This document shows, in pieces, positions 21,654 through 23,628 of a DNA stretch of 23,628 nt (the stretch's first letter is position 1; the number at the start of each line of letters is the position of its first letter). The stretch is from an uncultured Candidatus Melainabacteria bacterium (GTDB taxonomy: Bacteria; Cyanobacteriota; Vampirovibrionia; Gastranaerophilales; Gastranaerophilaceae), in the NCBI GenBank assembly GCA_934747335.1, contig CAKVGS010000031.1, positions 1-23,628 on the forward strand. Direction: 5' to 3'. A model generated the notes under the pieces. That model was not told where the DNA came from, searched no databases, and saw nothing but the letters and a program-made list of their open reading frames with translations. The translations under genes and the position numbers were made by a program.

Positions 21654-21735
21654 TTTTCAAAAATAATTTTCCACTTTCAATTTAGAATACCCACCCGCAT
21701 CTGTAAGGCTCTGCAAAGCCTCGCCAACATCTGCG

Positions 21736-21760
21736 ACCTCCCTAACAAGGGCGGTTTTTT
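21736..21760 (+). terminator. Terminator-like hairpin of unclear owner
   Basis: ACCTCCCT and AGGGCGGT (one mismatch) around a 4-base loop, then six T's. No plus-strand gene ends just before it, so it may be part of a repeat rather than a working terminator. Confidence 0.35.
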
Positions 21761-21807
21761 GTAAAATACGTTCTATCTTGAACGCATGAAAATTTTTAAA
21801 ATTGTAG

Positions 21808-21825
21808 GGTGCAAATTTTTGCACC
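21808..21825 (-). terminator. Small hairpin beyond the last minus-strand gene
   Basis: GGTGCAAA and TTTGCACC with a 2-base centre, 56 bases past the stop of the gene ending at 21881. It is the same sequence type as the hairpin after fliR (9366-9386). Weak T-run, so the terminator role is tentative. Confidence 0.35.
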
Positions 21826-21880
21826 AAAAACATTAAAAAAGGTGTGAACCGCTTATGCTTTTCCCCACCCTGCTAGTTTC

Positions 21881-23628
21881 CTACTGTGGTGGAAAACAGG
21901 CTTTCCATAAACCTGCTAAAGGATTATTTGCATTCTTGATAATTTCAATTGTTTTAGAGTCGTTTAAAACATTTTGCAAAAGCCTGCTCCCATTTGGTGT
22001 ATCCATGAAATTTTGTTTTAGGATGAAATTTATATCACTAGGTGTAAATACGTTCTTTCCATCAATTTTATAATTTGCTAATTGATTTACTATTTCAGGA
22101 TTATTACATATTTTACGTAATTGTGGGATTTTATGCGAGTCTTGAGTTAAATCATTATATAATTTATCTGAGATTTGTGATGGTTTGTAGCTTCTAACAA
22201 TGTCTGTTTTGAAGTTCTGACCTGGCGATAATTCATATGTTAGTGTGTTGGGGTCTATTTTTATAGTAGACATCCCAGAACAAATATAATGGGGTGTGTC
22301 AAAAGTAATATTTATTTTTCCATCAGGAGTAGTGCGCCAAATAGAAGGACAAGTTCTATTATTTTTATCAAATTCTTTTAAGTTATCATTTTGTTTTAAT
22401 TTTACCTGACTACTTTTATAATATTTAAAATCTCCCACTTTGTGTGGGAAATCAATAGTTTGTTCAAAACTTATTAATTTCCCATTGGCATTGAATTTAA
22501 ACGCACTGCCATTTTTGTTTAATGTATAAGTGCCAGTTTGATAGTCTGTCGTTTTGTTACACAAAACACCGTGGTTATTTTTTGTATTAAATTCTGTTTT
22601 TGAAAATAGAATTCCATCTTTGTATGTAGTTATGTCTTTTATATTGCCATCAGCATTGTAATTATATGTATCAATATAATAATTATTTTCACCTGTGAAT
22701 TCTTTTTGTGATACACTTAAGATTTTATGACCATTTTTGTCATAAAGTTCGACGCTACCTTCCCTAAACAATGGACCATTGCTGTTGTTTTTTAAAATTA
22801 AATTATTATTATTTGCATATTCTTTTAGTGCCGTACGAACTTCTGTATTACTCATTCCTTTAAAATTTAATAGTTCTTGTTGTGAATTTTTAGCGTTTAC
22901 ACTCTCTGTTTTGTTTGCTTTATAATTCTTATATCCGTCCCTTGCAGACTTCGCCGTTCCACCAAGCATAATAAGCCCCATAGAAAGTTTTTCGCCAGCT
23001 GCACCTGCTTCTTCTTTTGTCTTAGCATTCATAGCTTCTGATATACCTTCTAGTGCCATATCTGCACCTTCATAAGCAAAATAGGCGTGTACTAATAATG
23101 AGAATGCAGTTCCTACACCTACTTCAGCAGCTGCAGCAGACGCTGCTGTTAATGAAGCTGCCATCCCAATACCAGCAGTTCCTGCCAAATTATCGACTGT
23201 TCTTCCAAAAGCCTTCACATCTTCTACAACATGTTCTGCAATACTCAGATTATTGTCATCACCATCATCAACAAGTTCTGTCAATTTATCTGCCCCTGCA
23301 TTAATAAATGTCATTTCTTTCATTACTTCTTTAAATTTTGTGACGCCCAATTTCTCATCTAAAACTTGCGAATCTGCCATTAATGCGTTAAAAAATGCTT
23401 TTCCTTTCTCACTTAGCGTACCATTTTTATCTGCTTCATATAAAATTTCTTGCGCTTGTTTAAGCATAGCTTCAGCGGCTTCTTTACGATATTGAATTTT
23501 AGCTTCTGTTTTCTTAAAAAATCCTAATTTTTCATCTTCAGAGGCATTTTTTAAATCAATGAATTTGATATCATTCATCAATTCTGTATAAGTTTCTTCA
23601 ACTTCCGGCAAAGAATTAATATGGTCTT
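21881..23628 (-). CDS. Large unknown protein, N-terminus outside window
   Basis: The frame stays open to the right edge, so the TTG at 23611 is probably internal and the true start lies beyond. The visible 580 or so residues fall into parts. First is a charged helical region. Next comes an acidic loop (VDDGDDNNLSIAE, nt 23237-23275) that fits one EF-hand-like calcium site. Then follows a Gly/Ala-rich hydrophobic stretch (nt about 23070-23190, LAGTAGIGMAASLTAASAAAAEVGVG and on) able to insert in a membrane. After a linker comes a beta-rich part with repeated Y-x-[KA]-[ND]-G phrases (YDKNGHKI, YNADGNIKDITTYKDG), like short toxin- or wall-type repeats, and a C-terminus of about 120 residues without recognised features. 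I do not recognise the family. A surface or secreted protein is plausible. It ends with TAG at 21881. Confidence 0.65.
   Translation of the reverse strand, partial: DHINSLPEVEETYTELMNDIKFIDLKNASEDEKLGFFKKTEAKIQYRKEAAEAMLKQAQEILYEADKNGTLSEKGKAFFNALMADSQVLDEKLGVTKFKEVMKEMTFINAGADKLTELVDDGDDNNLSIAEHVVEDVKAFGRTVDNLAGTAGIGMAASLTAASAAAAEVGVGTAFSLLVHAYFAYEGADMALEGISEAMNAKTKEEAGAAGEKLSMGLIMLGGTAKSARDGYKNYKANKTESVNAKNSQQELLNFKGMSNTEVRTALKEYANNNNLILKNNSNGPLFREGSVELYDKNGHKILSVSQKEFTGENNYYIDTYNYNADGNIKDITTYKDGILFSKTEFNTKNNHGVLCNKTTDYQTGTYTLNKNGSAFKFNANGKLISFEQTIDFPHKVGDFKYYKSSQVKLKQNDNLKEFDKNNRTCPSIWRTTPDGKINITFDTPHYICSGMSTIKIDPNTLTYELSPGQNFKTDIVRSYKPSQISDKLYNDLTQDSHKIPQLRKICNNPEIVNQLANYKIDGKNVFTPSDINFILKQNFMDTPNGSRLLQNVLNDSKTIEIIKNANNPLAGLWKACFPPQ

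Larger units (their letters stand above)
21461..21880. other. 420-base gap without a gene: terminator and palindromic repeats
   Basis: I see no credible coding region or RNA gene here. It holds, in order, the hisS terminator, the 128-bp palindromic element, a 100-base stretch with two small hairpins (AGGCT...AGCCT near 21707-21722, and the CT-rich stem at 21736-21755) and the GGTGCAAA/TTTGCACC hairpin at 21808-21825, which may end the minus-strand gene at 21881. Confidence 0.7.

Noticed and set aside
21654..21880. tRNA or rRNA genes in the long gap or elsewhere
   Set aside because: No cloverleaf, GGTTCRA-type T-loop or rRNA signature was found in any intergenic gap.
23609..23611. TTG at 23611 as the true start of the last gene
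   Set aside because: No stop separates it from the window edge and no clear ribosome site can be seen, so the gene is treated as partial.

Overview
The window is AT-rich bacterial DNA from an organism with an outer membrane (two AsmA-like proteins), diaminopimelate-type peptidoglycan (dapF) and a flagellar export apparatus (fliO, fliP, fliQ, fliR). Three small or coiled-coil proteins of unknown function share an N-terminus of the form MKI-x2-I-x(3-5)-[FM]-x-G. From memory this is common in gut non-photosynthetic Cyanobacteria (Gastranaerophilales/Melainabacteria). I favour that lineage at moderate confidence; no rRNA or other phylogenetic marker was available to test it.

Layout. 1-1925: 3' part of an AsmA-like gene, cut by the left edge. 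1918-2931 (-): DAHP synthase, converging on it. 3085-5142 (+): UPF0210/DUF711 protein, an unknown 107-residue protein and an HxlR-type regulator, closely spaced. 5149-5445 (-): a small thioredoxin. 5613-7136 (+): a probable ADP-ribosyltransferase toxin and a small unknown gene, bracketed by 66-bp direct repeats. 7193-9208 (-): two tandem coiled-coil proteins. 9394-13889 (-): the flagellar block, in transcription order a two-SpoA C-ring protein, fliO, fliP, fliQ, a secreted protein resembling the pilus/secretin N-terminal domain, and fliR. 14145-17834 (+): a 1229-residue AsmA-family protein. 17945-19270 (+): M16 peptidase. 19297-20154 (-): dapF. 20225-21460 (+): hisS. 21461-21880: terminator plus palindromic repeats, no gene. 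21881-23628 (-): large unknown protein, cut by the right edge.

Housekeeping genes (aroF, dapF, hisS, the M16 peptidase, the AsmA proteins) are intact or cut only by the window edge, and several have clear sigma70 promoters and terminators. The accessory character lies in 5446-9208 and in an unusual load of repeats: two related 139-bp palindromes built of 8-bp units inside the flagellar operon, a third of the same design but different sequence at its head, a GC-rich element carried in frame inside both an AsmA gene and fliO in opposite orientations, and a 128-bp palindrome after hisS.

The best candidate for an undescribed system is the 5.4-9.2 kb region: an ADP-ribosyltransferase module inserted next to MKI-signature proteins, beside a flagellar type III export operon. 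A shared export or targeting signal is my inference, not something the sequence proves.
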